Shown piece after piece: positions 16,757 to 25,283 of a stretch of DNA of 48,435 nt. Source of the DNA: JBFWUW01 sp050247075 (GTDB lineage Bacteria > Planctomycetota > Planctomycetia > Pirellulales > JBFWUW01). The notes under the pieces were generated by a model. That model searched no databases and was not told the origin of the DNA. It saw only the letters and a list, made by a program, of their open reading frames with translations. Within the stretch, counting starts at the first letter, position 1, and every line of letters begins with the position of its first letter. The stretch is from the NCBI GenBank assembly GCA_050247075.1, contig JBFWUW010000056.1, positions 1 to 48,435 on the forward strand, given 5' to 3'. Made by a program: the position numbers and the translations under genes.

Positions 16757-17746
16757 ATGCAACTTCGGCCATTAGGTGCCAGCGGGCTGTTGGTCTCGCC
16801 CATTTGCCTGGGGACCATGACGTTTGGTTCTCCGGTATCCGCTGCCGACTCCGTTCGCCTGACGCACGAGGCCATCGACCTGGGCATCAATTTCATCGAC
16901 ACCGCCAATGTCTACGAAGGTTACAAGCGCTTTCTGGGAAGTCCGGGGGGCGTCGCCGAGGAGATCGTCGGGCAGGCTATCAGTGATCGCCGGGACAGGG
17001 TGATTCTGGCCACCAAGGTCGGTGCCCCCATTGGGCCTGGCCCGCAAGACCGCGGGCTTTCGGCATCGCACCTGCTGCGCGAGGTTGATCGCAGTCTGCG
17101 GCGGCTGCAAACCGACTACATCGACCTGTACATCATTCACTGGCCCGACAAACATGTGCCGATCGAGGCCACGCTGGCCGCCATGGACCAGTGCGTGCGG
17201 CAAGGCAAGGTGCGTTATTTCGGGGCGTCGAACCATTCCGCCTGGCAGCTTTGCGAGATGCTGTGGCTGGCGGAGAAGCATGGTTGGCCGCGGGTGGTAT
17301 CCTCGCAGATACCGTTTAGCATGTTGCGGCGGGAGTTTCAGCCAGACTTGGCTTTCTGCCACAAGCACAACATCGCGGTTACGCCTTACCAGGCGCTGCA
17401 AGGGGGGCTGCTGACGGGCAAGTACCGCCGCAACGCACCGCTGCCCGCCGACTCTCGCGCTGCCGAAAAGCCCGATTGGATCTGGAAGCTGGACGAAGCG
17501 CTCTATCAGCGGCTGGACGCGCTGGCGGGCCTGGCAAGCGAGGCGGGGGCGAGCTTTGCGGAGTACGCCGTAGCCTGGACGTTGGCCCAGCCGGCCATTC
17601 AATCGCCGATCATCGGAGCCAAGCGGATCGAGCAGATCGCCGAGGCCGTGAAGGGGGCGCAACTTCAAATTCCGCCGGAACATTTCGCCCGCATCGACGC
17701 CGCCGTGCCGCCTCCGTGGAAACAGCCCGACCCGGTTCGGGGGTAG
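16757..17746 (+). CDS. Aldo/keto reductase
   Basis: A 329-residue TIM-barrel NADPH-dependent reductase. The catalytic tetrad is visible: Asp48 (NFIDTAN), Tyr53 (VYEGY), Lys87 (LATKVG) and His128 (IIHWPD). Near the C-terminus, SPIIGAKRIEQI matches the family's cofactor-binding strand. It resembles the YajO/Tas-type branch of soluble reductases acting on sugar or lipid aldehydes; the substrate is unknown. It has no signal peptide. Start ATG 16757 begins the conserved MQLRPLGASGLLVS; an upstream TTG at 16727 is unlikely. A copy of the REP-like TAGGAG hairpin lies directly after the stop, followed by rnpB. Confidence 0.9.
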   Translation: MQLRPLGASGLLVSPICLGTMTFGSPVSAADSVRLTHEAIDLGINFIDTANVYEGYKRFLGSPGGVAEEIVGQAISDRRDRVILATKVGAPIGPGPQDRGLSASHLLREVDRSLRRLQTDYIDLYIIHWPDKHVPIEATLAAMDQCVRQGKVRYFGASNHSAWQLCEMLWLAEKHGWPRVVSSQIPFSMLRREFQPDLAFCHKHNIAVTPYQALQGGLLTGKYRRNAPLPADSRAAEKPDWIWKLDEALYQRLDALAGLASEAGASFAEYAVAWTLAQPAIQSPIIGAKRIEQIAEAVKGAQLQIPPEHFARIDAAVPPPWKQPDPVRG

Positions 17747-17768
17747 ATTCCGCCTCCTACAGCCATTT
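17742..17768 (-). repeat. REP-like TAGGAG element, decayed stem, copy after the aldo/keto reductase
   Basis: On the minus strand it shows GGCTGTAGGAGGCGG. The second stem arm has lost pairing. It shares the GGCTGTAGGAG / GGCTTGTAGGAG flank with the copy at 1039-1066. It overlaps the last five bases of the reductase gene. Confidence 0.55.
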
Positions 17769-17830
17769 GATGAGGAAGACGCCTCGACTGCCTGAACCTG
17801 GCAGACTATCGTGGCGTCTTAGGGAATATG

Positions 17831-18235
17831 CCCCGGAGCAGACCAGACGGCCGCTGGCGTCGATGCAAGTCGGCGCGGGAGGAAAGTCCGGGCTCCATAG
17901 GACACGGTGGTGGGTAACGCCCACCGGCCGCAAGGCCAGGGAAAGTGCAACAGAAAGCAAACCGCCTCGCGGCGGCAACGCCGCGCGGTAAGGGTGAAAC
18001 GGTGAGGTAAGAGCTCACCAGCAGGCGGGGTGACTCGTCTGGCTAGGTAAACCCCACCGGGAGCAAGACCAAACAGGAAGGAGACCGGCGGCAACGCCGG
18101 TCGCGGGCTGGTCCGGCCCGCCCTACTTCCGGGTAGGTTGCTGGAGGGGCCAAGCAATTGGCCTCCTAGAGAAATGGCCGTCGCCGGCTGGCAACAGCCG
18201 GAGACAAAACCCGGCTTACCGGTCCGCTCCGGGGC
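17831..18235 (+). ncRNA. rnpB: RNase P RNA, bacterial class A
   Basis: The catalytic RNA that trims 5' leaders of pre-tRNAs. A 14-bp P1 helix pairs CCCCGGAGCAGACC (17831-17844) with GGTCCGCTCCGGGG (18221-18234), with one mismatch. The conserved core is present: GAGGAAAGTCCGGGCTCC (17879-17896), AGGGTGAAACGGTGAGGTAA (17991-18010), and the 3' part AGAGAAATGG then ACAAAACCCGGCTTA, which matches the P4-proximal 3' consensus. Length of about 405 nt is typical of type A. P1 is followed by CTTTTT, so P1 probably doubles as the terminator stem. Open frames across the region are not genes. Confidence 0.97.
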
Positions 18236-18318
18236 TTTTTATTTTCGTCACCGCTCCTGCGCTGCTGCTGGAGATAGCGGCGCGGCCGCCCGTGGAGATT
18301 TGGAGACGCTCCCATTCG

Positions 18319-18708
18319 TCACCGCTTCTTCTTCTCTTCTTTCAACTGAAACGAGCCATTGAACCCGTTGCTGGCCTCGTACTCGCCCACCAGGTTCTTG
18401 CCCTTGATCGAACCTTTCCACTCGTAGTCGAACTGCTGAATCTTGGCGGTGCCGGAAAGATCGTACTGGGATTTTTTCTTCTTTGAGGCAAAGGTCACGT
18501 CATAGGAGAACGGGTCGTTCTGGAATGTGCCGCTAAAAGTGGCTTTCCAGTTCCCCTCGCCATCCTCGACGGCCACGCATTGTAGAGGCCCGCTGGTCTT
18601 GAAACGGCGGTTGTTCCAGGTCCCTTTCCAGGTGCGGGCTTCCCCCTCGTCTGCCAGCAGCGAACTTCCCACCAACAGCAGCAGCGAGGCCAAAACCAGA
18701 CGGGACAT
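18319..18708 (-). CDS. Small secreted protein of unknown function
   Basis: A 129-residue exported protein. Residues 1-19 (MSRLVLASLLLLVGSSLLA) are a signal peptide. The mature part is beta-rich with repeating WKGTWNNRRF, WKATFSGTF, YDLSGTAKI and WKGSIKGKNL strands, so it is probably a small beta-barrel or beta-sandwich. The C-terminus is very basic (LKEEKKKR). Start ATG 18708 is fixed by the signal peptide and AGGAG 6 bases upstream. No family recognised. It lies between rnpB and a heptamer repeat array, with no operon partner. Confidence 0.75.
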   Translation of the reverse strand: MSRLVLASLLLLVGSSLLADEGEARTWKGTWNNRRFKTSGPLQCVAVEDGEGNWKATFSGTFQNDPFSYDVTFASKKKKSQYDLSGTAKIQQFDYEWKGSIKGKNLVGEYEASNGFNGSFQLKEEKKKR

Positions 18709-18873
18709 GACAATCTCCTGAAATACGGATAATCGAAAATTGACTGCCCCCGTAAAGAAATGGCAAGGGGCGATGAATTCTTTCACGTTCGCGGAAAAAA
18801 TCCTACAAAAATCTGACTTCCGGCAAAAATCCCCGCCAATTTGCTAGCGAGCACACCCAAGGCCACCCGGCTT

Positions 18874-18971
18874 TTCATCCTTCATCCTTCATCCTTCATC
18901 CTTCATCCTTCATCCTTCATCCTTCATCCTTCATCCTTCATCCTTCATCCTTCCGCCTTCATCCTTTCCCC
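18874..18971. repeat. Heptamer tandem array (TTCATCC)n
   Basis: Eleven exact TTCATCC units fill 18874-18950, followed by TTCCGCC, TTCATCC and TTTCCCC. The period is 7 bases, so it is not CRISPR-like. The last units encode the C-terminal residues KAEG and the stop of the neighbouring minus-strand gene. Shorter runs with the same heptamer variants are at 894-921 and 36147-36181. Confidence 0.93.
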
Positions 18972-20321
18972 TAGCGTGGCGGCCAAGACTTCCTGGGCGC
19001 GGGTGCCCGTGAGCAGGTCGGGTGAGAAGGTGGGGGCGTAGACGCGTACGATTTCAAACCCCCGTCGCGCGATCGCCATGCCCAGCAAATCGACCGCGGC
19101 CAGCGTCATTCGCCCGGCGCGGCGGGTGAGGCTGAACCGCATTCCCCCCAGGCCGTCGTAAGAGCGGTAAACGACTTCGGTGCAGACCAGCCGATCCGAA
19201 CGGGTGAAGTCGAAATCAAAGTCGTATGGTTTGCCTTCGTGGGCCAGGCCGCGCGACAGGCCTTCGGCAATTTGGCCGGGCGAAAGGACCGGCCGCAAGA
19301 CCACGATGGCATCGTTGGAAAACGGCGAGTCGAGCGGGCGGATGAATACGCCGTCCCGCATCGACTCCAACACGCGCCGCGGTTCTTGCCCGTCGGCCGC
19401 CAGCAGCCTGGCCCAACGCGGTTGAATGTGCGGCAGATTGTGCAGGCCCATACCTTGCAACTCAGCCGGCTGGCCCAGGTATAAAATGGCGTGCGGCCAG
19501 TAGCCCGGCAAGAAATAGTTGGTCAAGGCGTGCTCTTTGCGCGTGACCATGACATCGCCCGGCCGCAACTGGGCGGTGATCTGTTGACGAATCTCCACCG
19601 GCAACGAAGGACAATGCCCCAGCCGCGTATAGCGGTCGGCGACGAGCGTACCCGACAATTTGAGCAGGCCGTAAATAGCCCGGCCGACCAAGGCCTGATC
19701 GACGGCGGAGGCGATTTCTCGCGCGCGAACCTTGCCCATAGCACTGGCGAAACGGCTGGCCGGCACGCGCACCCGCTCCTCGTGCCGCTCCAGAATTCGC
19801 CAGGCGGCATCAAACGGTTCGCGGGCGGCAATCGCTTTCAGTTCCGCCGAATGCGTATCAAAATACCGCTGCGCGTGATACAGGTGCCAGGCGTTGCGCA
19901 GGCCGGTCAACGAGTGTTGTACCTGGTCGTAAATGTTGGCCGGCAGGCCGAACGATTCGTCGGGTTCGTTAAGCCTGGCCCGCACGATGGGCGTATCGCG
20001 AAAGGTCTCGCGGAGAAAGCGGGCCGCGTCGACCAGCAGCACCGCCGCGCTATACGCCACCAAAAAGGCCGCCGGCCGCCACTCGCCCGCCAGAGTTTCA
20101 TCGCGGCGAAAACTAACCACCAGGTCGTACAGGGCGTTGCGGGCATGCCAATACGTGACCAGCAGTTGGCGCACCTGGTCATCCTCCAGTGGAGCAAAGT
20201 AGCCCCGTGCGCTGGCCGTCCCCAGGTCGCGCAAGGCCAGCGCGGCTGGCTTGAGTTCATCAAAGTGGATGGCGACCTGCGCCACTGTGCGGGCACCGGC
20301 CAGAAGCTGTGGAGGATACAT
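18945..20321 (-). CDS. Permuted papain-like amidase (YiiX/YebB family, C92-like)
   Basis: A 458-residue protein. The first 240 residues are helical with no known motif. The C-terminal half is a permuted papain-like fold, with PGDVMVTRKEHALTNYF, the catalytic His277 in GYWPHAILYLG, and the catalytic Cys380 in RLVCTEVVYRSY. In this permuted family His precedes Cys, as seen. These enzymes are thought to act on peptide or amide bonds of envelope molecules or lipids; the substrate is unknown. No signal peptide is evident. Start ATG 20321 has GGAGG just upstream. The 3' end of the gene runs into a (TTCATCC)n array that supplies its last residues and stop. Confidence 0.82.
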   Translation of the reverse strand: MYPPQLLAGARTVAQVAIHFDELKPAALALRDLGTASARGYFAPLEDDQVRQLLVTYWHARNALYDLVVSFRRDETLAGEWRPAAFLVAYSAAVLLVDAARFLRETFRDTPIVRARLNEPDESFGLPANIYDQVQHSLTGLRNAWHLYHAQRYFDTHSAELKAIAAREPFDAAWRILERHEERVRVPASRFASAMGKVRAREIASAVDQALVGRAIYGLLKLSGTLVADRYTRLGHCPSLPVEIRQQITAQLRPGDVMVTRKEHALTNYFLPGYWPHAILYLGQPAELQGMGLHNLPHIQPRWARLLAADGQEPRRVLESMRDGVFIRPLDSPFSNDAIVVLRPVLSPGQIAEGLSRGLAHEGKPYDFDFDFTRSDRLVCTEVVYRSYDGLGGMRFSLTRRAGRMTLAAVDLLGMAIARRGFEIVRVYAPTFSPDLLTGTRAQEVLAATLGERMKAEG

Positions 20322-20401
20322 GGCGATGATCCAAGAGAGATGCGATCAAGGCCATGGTAACGGCTCATGGTGCCGCGAGATACAGAAGCCGAGGCGGGGG
20401 G

Positions 20402-22387
20402 CTATTGCTCCAGGTTGGGATTGAGCTCGCGGGCCTTGGCGAAATCGGCTTCGGCCTCGCTGGGTTTGTTGAGGCGTTGATAAGCGATACCGCGTCCCTG
20501 GTAGGCCGTGGCATGTTCCGGGGCCAGGCGGATCGCCTCGGAATAGTCTTCCGCCGCCTTGGCCGCGTCCCCCTTCTTCAAGCGGGCGTAGCCGCGATTG
20601 CGGAAGGCCGCTGCAAAGCCGGGCATAATGCGGATCGCCTCGGAGTAGTCGATGATGGCCTTTTCCAGATTTTCTTTGGCACGGTAAGCAATGCCGCGGT
20701 TGTTGTACGCCTCGGCATAGTCGGGGTCGATCTTGACCGCCGCGTCGTAGTCGGCAATGGCCTTGTCGAGTTCCCCCTGCGAATAGTAAGCGAATCCACG
20801 ATTGTTATACGCCAAGGAGGACCTGGGGTTGATGGTGATCATCTGGCTGAAATCGGCAATTGCCTCCGGCAGTTTGCCTTGCTGCTGGTTCAGCAAGGCC
20901 CGTCCGGCATAGGCATCTTCGAGATCGGGCGACAGGCGGATGGCCAGGTTGTAGTCGGCCAAGGCATCTTCCAAGCGGTTCAAGGCCCGATAGGTGGCAC
21001 CGCGGCTTTGCAATGCGCGAAAGTAGCCGGGTACCAGCCGCAGGGCTTCGTTAAAGTCGTCCAAGGCCAGTTGGTGTTCGTTGCGATGCTGCCTGACCAG
21101 TCCGCGGTTGCGAAAGGCCTCGGCGTAGTCCGGTTTGAGGCGCACCGCCTCGTCATAGTCGGCCAGGGCCTCCGCGTATTTTTCTTGCTGCTGCAACAGC
21201 CCGCCGCGGTTATTAAGGTATTCCGGGTTCTTGGGGTCCAAGGCCACGGCGGCGTTAAAGTCTTCCAGCGATTTATCGAGGCTCTTCAGGGTCTGGTAGG
21301 CCAACCCGCGATTGTTCAAGGCGGTTGGGCGTTTTGGCTCTAGCCGCAGGCATTCGGACCAATCGGCGATGGCTTTGTCCAAGTTGCCCTGGTCAAGGTG
21401 TGCCCGGCCGCGATTGTAGAACGCCTCCGCGGAGCTTGGCTGCAGGCGGATGGCCGCGCTGAAGTCCGCGATGGCCTCGTCCAGTTTGCCTTGCAGGTAG
21501 TGGGCCACGCCGCGTACGGAGTGGGCTTCGTGGTATTCCGGGCGCAACTCGATGGCCTTGGTCAGGTCGGCGACGGCCAGTTCCAAGGATTGTTCGTCCT
21601 GGTAGGCATTCCCTCGATGGAAATAAAGTTCCGCGTCGTCGGACTTGAATTCAATACAGCGGCTGTAATCGGCGATAGCTCGCTTGCGGTCGCCAGACAG
21701 GTAAAACGCAAAGGCCCGCTGGCGGTAGGCCGGGGCAAAGTCTTGGTCGAGCCGGATAGCTTCGCTGAAATCGGCAATGGCGCGGCTGCGCGCCCCTAAC
21801 TGCTCGTGGATTGCGCCGCGATCGCTGAAGACTTCGGGATCCTTGGGATTGAGCCGGATGGCAGCGCTGTAGTCGGCCAACGCCTTGTCCGTCAGGCCTT
21901 GGTCACGGTAGGTGGCCGCCCGATTGATGTAACCCGTGGGGAAATCGGGGGCCGCTTCGATGGCCGCGGTGTAGTCGGCGATCGCCAGCGGGCCTTGCTT
22001 CAACATGTCGTAGGCCAGTCCGCGGTTGACCAGAGCTTCGACGAACTTGGGATTCAACTCCAAGGCTGCGGTGAAAGCCAAGATGGAACGTTCGAACTCG
22101 CGTTTGTCCAACAGTTCCGAACCTTGGTTGTAGCGCATCCGCGCTAGGGCGGGCAGGCCAGTGGCGGTCAGGTATTTTTGGTCGGCGGCGGCAAAGTCGG
22201 CAAACGGCACATCGAACGGCTGGGCACCCTTGGCCTTGCCTTGCAGCCGGGCATGTCCTTTGGAAAAGTCCACCAGGGCGGCTTCAACCAGCTTGTTTCC
22301 CTTTTCAATCGACCACTTTCGATAGGTTGGGGCTTCGTCTGGCCCGGCGGCAACGGCTAAAACGACGCATAAGAGCAAACCGGTCAT
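20402..22387 (-). CDS. Secreted SHD1-domain protein with 17 tetratricopeptide repeats
   Basis: A 661-residue protein. Residues 1-15 form a short signal peptide. Residues about 21-78 match the SLA1 homology domain 1 pattern (RKWSIEKGNKLVEAALVDF, ending in ADQKYL), a module common in planctomycete exported proteins. From about 80 onwards come 17 regular 34-residue TPRs with the NRG/AxAxADY(D/S)xAI spacing, a superhelix for protein binding. The start is ATG 22387, with GGAGGT upstream; a longer frame to 22519 lacks a site. A 13-bp inverted repeat (22410-22492) lies in the leader. Probably periplasmic scaffold; partner unknown. Confidence 0.88.
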   Translation of the reverse strand: MTGLLLCVVLAVAAGPDEAPTYRKWSIEKGNKLVEAALVDFSKGHARLQGKAKGAQPFDVPFADFAAADQKYLTATGLPALARMRYNQGSELLDKREFERSILAFTAALELNPKFVEALVNRGLAYDMLKQGPLAIADYTAAIEAAPDFPTGYINRAATYRDQGLTDKALADYSAAIRLNPKDPEVFSDRGAIHEQLGARSRAIADFSEAIRLDQDFAPAYRQRAFAFYLSGDRKRAIADYSRCIEFKSDDAELYFHRGNAYQDEQSLELAVADLTKAIELRPEYHEAHSVRGVAHYLQGKLDEAIADFSAAIRLQPSSAEAFYNRGRAHLDQGNLDKAIADWSECLRLEPKRPTALNNRGLAYQTLKSLDKSLEDFNAAVALDPKNPEYLNNRGGLLQQQEKYAEALADYDEAVRLKPDYAEAFRNRGLVRQHRNEHQLALDDFNEALRLVPGYFRALQSRGATYRALNRLEDALADYNLAIRLSPDLEDAYAGRALLNQQQGKLPEAIADFSQMITINPRSSLAYNNRGFAYYSQGELDKAIADYDAAVKIDPDYAEAYNNRGIAYRAKENLEKAIIDYSEAIRIMPGFAAAFRNRGYARLKKGDAAKAAEDYSEAIRLAPEHATAYQGRGIAYQRLNKPSEAEADFAKARELNPNLEQ

Positions 22388-22851
22388 GAACACCTCCGCG
22401 GAAACAAAAGGCCCTATCGCGTGCCATCGAATGTAATTCTCGCCTAAAGCCGCCGCAACAAGCCTTAAGGCATGATAGGGCCGCCATTCGTAGGGCCTGC
22501 GAAGATTGAAGGTCAACATGTCTCTCCCGCAATGTGCTGAACAGGGACCTCGTTATGGCTGTAAGAGACCATAGGACCATTTTCAGCAAACCGTCGAACA
22601 GGCCGCTCGTCGTTGGTTGGCACGAAATCAACCTTCCGTAAAGATTCTGGCAATTTCGTCGAGAAATCCGATGAATGTCCCCCACTTGGTTGTTATCCTA
22701 AAGGGCGGATTGAGAGCTTTGGAGAAGGGAGTTTGCCATTACGGTTTGTGCGAAAACCAGGGGCAAAGCGGTAGCCGCATGGTTGGGTTACTGCTTAACG
22801 GCTGGCAAATTGGCCAAATTGTGTGAATTCGGAAAATTTTGAACCGAATGC
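22388..22851. other. Gene-free gap upstream of the SHD1-TPR and YTV genes
   Basis: Divergent gap with no supported gene. It holds the TPR leader inverted repeat and the promoter region of the YTV gene at its right end. Open frames on both strands are low-complexity shadows. Confidence 0.5.
22410..22492 (-). promoter_or_regulatory. Inverted repeat in the leader of the SHD1-TPR gene
   Basis: GGCCCTATC (22410-22418) plus TGCC (22422-22425) pair with GGCA (22479-22482) plus GATAGGGCC (22484-22492): 13 pairs with a small asymmetric bulge and a 53-base loop. It lies 23-105 bases upstream of the start codon. It could be a leader structure or an operator pair. Confidence 0.4.
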
Positions 22852-22880
22852 TTGACAATATCCCCCAGCGTGTGGATATT
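22852..22880 (+). promoter_or_regulatory. Sigma-70-type promoter of the YTV-protein gene
   Basis: TTGACA (22852-22857), a 17-base spacer, then GATATT (22875-22880), ahead of an expected start point near 22887 and a leader of about 58 bases. The consensus -35 and ideal spacing suggest strong expression. Confidence 0.72.
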
Positions 22881-22944
22881 CTCCTTTCGCTAAAGGTCTC
22901 CGGTGGGACCCATTTTAACATTCTTTTTTGTTGGAGAGGTGATC

Positions 22945-24303
22945 ATGAAGAGCAACCTGTGGATGAGTGCGATTGCGGTAGGGGCCCTGCTGGTGGCTTC
23001 CACCGCTCGCGCTGGTGATTGCTGCCAGTCGTCGTATGGCGGTGGCTGCTGCGAGGGCAGCGCATATAGCGCCCCTTGCCAATCTTACCAAACGGTTGAG
23101 AAGACGATTTGGGTTCCGACTTGGTACAACGAGACTCGCATGGTCAATGCGACCGAGTGCCGTACGGAAGCCCGCCAGCGGACGTACACGGTGAACCGCA
23201 TGGTTCCCACGACCAAGCAGGTCGAGCAGACCTACACGGTGATGGTCAACGAAACCCGTAGCCGCACTGAGCACTACACGGTTTGCCGTCCCGTCGTCCG
23301 TCAGGTCACGCAAAACTACAATGTGCAGGTTCCGTACACGGAAACCCGCCACGGTAGCCGCAAGGTTTGCACCTACGTGCCAGAACAACAGACCATCACG
23401 GTCCAAGTTCCAAGCTGGCAGACGAAGCAGGTTCCTTATACGGTGCAAGTGCCCGTACAGCGGACCGGCCATCGTCAAGTAACCGTGCAGGTTCCGACGC
23501 AAGAAATGCGCCAGGGCGTTCGCAAGGTATGCAAGATGGTGCCGACCGTCGAAACTCGCAGCTACTGCGTTGACGCCGGTTGCTACCAGGACGTTCCGAC
23601 CTGCGCCCCTAGCTACGGCAACGGTTGCGGATCGTGCGGCGGCAACGGTTGCGGTTCGTGCGGTGGCGGCTACGGGGATGGCTGTGGTGGTTGCGGCCCG
23701 GTCTGCTGCACCCGCAAGGTTTGGGTGCCGAACCTGGTTCACCACCAGTGCCAGGTGACGGTCAACCGTCCTCAATGGTACGACGTACCTTACCAGTACG
23801 CCGTGACGGTTTGCCGCACGGAGACCCGGTCGGTTCCTTATAGCTGGACCGAGTGCGTTGCCGAGCAGCGGATGCGCGATGTCAAGTATTGTGTCTTGGT
23901 ACCGCAAGAAAAGCAGATCACGGTCAACAAGGCCGTGTGGGTCGACCAGGGTTACGACTACCAAGTCCAGCTCTGCCGCACCGAAACCCGGTCCCGCACG
24001 TACAACGTGACCGACATGGTCAAGGAAACCATGGCTCGCGAAGTTCCGTATACCGTTTGCGTTCCGCAGCAGCGGAGCCGGATGGTGAACGTAACGACCT
24101 ACGCCTGCGTTCCTGAGCAGAAGGTCGAAACGTACCACGTACAGGTACCGTACACGGTTCAACGCGAAGTCCAGGTTCGGGTTTGCAAGATGGTCGCCAA
24201 GACCGTCTGCGTGCAAGTCCCCGTCCAGACTTGCAATAGCTGTGCCTCGACCTCGTACGGTTCGGGCTGCTGCGGCGGCTACGGTTCGGGCTGCTGCCAG
24301 TAA
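22945..24303 (+). CDS. Cys-rich YTV-motif protein, probable cell-wall/surface protein
   Basis: A 452-residue exported protein with a signal peptide (MKSNLWMSAIAVGALLVAST, ARA cleavage). It contains six YTV triplets and many V-x-VP-YT-V-like strands, consistent with the YTV family (PF07639) known from planctomycete proteins, where Cys-rich members are linked to the proteinaceous cell wall. About 40 Cys residues occur, including a Gly/Cys-only segment (GCGSCGGNGCGSCGGG at about 229-244) and a terminal SGCCGGYGSGCC. Extensive disulphide cross-linking is plausible. Start ATG 22945 is behind GGAGAGG. A consensus -35/-10 promoter upstream and a 12-bp terminator hairpin downstream point to a highly expressed monocistronic gene. 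Confidence 0.88.
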   Translation: MKSNLWMSAIAVGALLVASTARAGDCCQSSYGGGCCEGSAYSAPCQSYQTVEKTIWVPTWYNETRMVNATECRTEARQRTYTVNRMVPTTKQVEQTYTVMVNETRSRTEHYTVCRPVVRQVTQNYNVQVPYTETRHGSRKVCTYVPEQQTITVQVPSWQTKQVPYTVQVPVQRTGHRQVTVQVPTQEMRQGVRKVCKMVPTVETRSYCVDAGCYQDVPTCAPSYGNGCGSCGGNGCGSCGGGYGDGCGGCGPVCCTRKVWVPNLVHHQCQVTVNRPQWYDVPYQYAVTVCRTETRSVPYSWTECVAEQRMRDVKYCVLVPQEKQITVNKAVWVDQGYDYQVQLCRTETRSRTYNVTDMVKETMAREVPYTVCVPQQRSRMVNVTTYACVPEQKVETYHVQVPYTVQREVQVRVCKMVAKTVCVQVPVQTCNSCASTSYGSGCCGGYGSGCCQ

Positions 24304-24337
24304 GTACGACCGCAAGATCTTATAGAGTGATCGATGG

Positions 24338-24373
24338 CGAGCGGCGCTAGAGAATTTTCTTTAGCGCCGCTCG
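24338..24373. terminator. Bidirectional terminator hairpin between YTV gene and cyanophycinase-like gene
   Basis: A perfect 12-bp stem CGAGCGGCGCTA (24338-24349) / TAGCGCCGCTCG (24362-24373). The inner AGAA/TTCT pairing lengthens it. It lies 34 bases after the YTV stop and directly before the convergent gene end. The 3' side is only moderately T-rich. Confidence 0.7.
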
Positions 24374-24374
24374 T

Positions 24375-25283
24375 CTATTTGGTAGCCACGCGGGTTTGGC
24401 TCTGCACCCTAATCCGGCCCGGGTGGCGGTCCTTGGGTCCATTGGCGACAAGGCTCACCATGTCGCCGTGGCTAAGGTGGCACATCGGCTTGGGTTCATC
24501 GTCCTCGGACAGGCAAACGACGACTTTTGAGTTGCCGACCACTTGCAAGCAATTCCCCTGCACGATGAGCGCCGTCCCTTCGTCAATGCCCAGTCCAACC
24601 TGCTCTGGATGTCGAGACAACACGCCCAATAGCCGCTGCTGGCGATTTCGCATCAAGAAGTGCTGGTCGATTACGGCCCGCTGCACCAACCCCCAGCCGG
24701 CGTCCGTCACCGCCACTTTCCGCGAACCGTGCCGGATCATGACTTGCGACATAATGGCCGCCCCAGCGGAGGTCCCACCCACCACTCCGCCCCGTTCCAA
24801 AACTCGCTTAATCTCGGTTTCGGTGCGGGTGCCGCGGTAGATATCGGCCAGGCGGCCTTGCGCGCCCCCTTCCAGCCAGACGCCCGTGGCCTGGGTCAGA
24901 GCTTGGACGAATTGCTCGTCGTTGGCTTCGGTCGAGGACTCGGTATGGACGAAATCGACCTTGGCCAGGTCCAGTTCGAACCACTCAGAGTGGTATTCCA
25001 CTGCCTCTTTCAGCCCGCTAAACGGGTAAGCCGTGGGAATCACCACGATGCGGGCCTGGGGTCCGCCGGCGAGTTCGACAAACCGCTGGTTGACTTCCGC
25101 GGGCATGTCGCCCCCACCGCAAATCACCAGTGCCCCGCCGCGGGAAATGGCCAGCTTGGGCAAGCCCAGCACGTTGTCTTCCTCCACCGCCGCCGATGGC
25201 TCGGCCAATAGGGCGGCCAACGCCCAAACGACGGCCATCACCGGCAATCCGGCCTTGCGGCCGATCTTCACGACTTCACGCAT
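24375..25283 (-). CDS. Cyanophycinase-like secreted peptidase (S51 family)
   Basis: A 302-residue peptidase with an N-terminal signal or anchor (GLPVMAVVWALAALLAEPSA). The nucleophile Ser172 is in GGTSAGAAIM. The cyanophycinase-specific block DQHFLMRNRQQRLL begins at Asp206, followed by VGLGIDEGTAL. S51 enzymes of this branch cleave beta-aspartyl-arginine bonds in cyanophycin or other isoaspartyl dipeptides. Exported cyanophycinases are known and feed on external polymer. No cyanophycin synthetase is present here, so its role may be scavenging. Start ATG 25283 follows AGGAG by 7 bases. It is convergent with the YTV gene and shares a terminator hairpin. Confidence 0.85.
   Translation of the reverse strand: MREVVKIGRKAGLPVMAVVWALAALLAEPSAAVEEDNVLGLPKLAISRGGALVICGGGDMPAEVNQRFVELAGGPQARIVVIPTAYPFSGLKEAVEYHSEWFELDLAKVDFVHTESSTEANDEQFVQALTQATGVWLEGGAQGRLADIYRGTRTETEIKRVLERGGVVGGTSAGAAIMSQVMIRHGSRKVAVTDAGWGLVQRAVIDQHFLMRNRQQRLLGVLSRHPEQVGLGIDEGTALIVQGNCLQVVGNSKVVVCLSEDDEPKPMCHLSHGDMVSLVANGPKDRHPGRIRVQSQTRVATK

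Noticed and set aside
17757..18018. Several short frames in the rnpB region on both strands
   Set aside because: The region is explained by RNase P RNA, with its conserved core and P1 helix.
18874..18971. Possible CRISPR array
   Set aside because: Period is 7 bases with no spacers; CRISPR needs repeats of 20-50 bases separated by unique spacers.
22915..24315. A 466-residue minus-strand frame fully opposite the YTV gene
   Set aside because: It mirrors the codon-biased YTV gene; the product is Ala/Val/Arg/His-rich with no fold pattern, while the plus strand has signal peptide, promoter and ribosome site.
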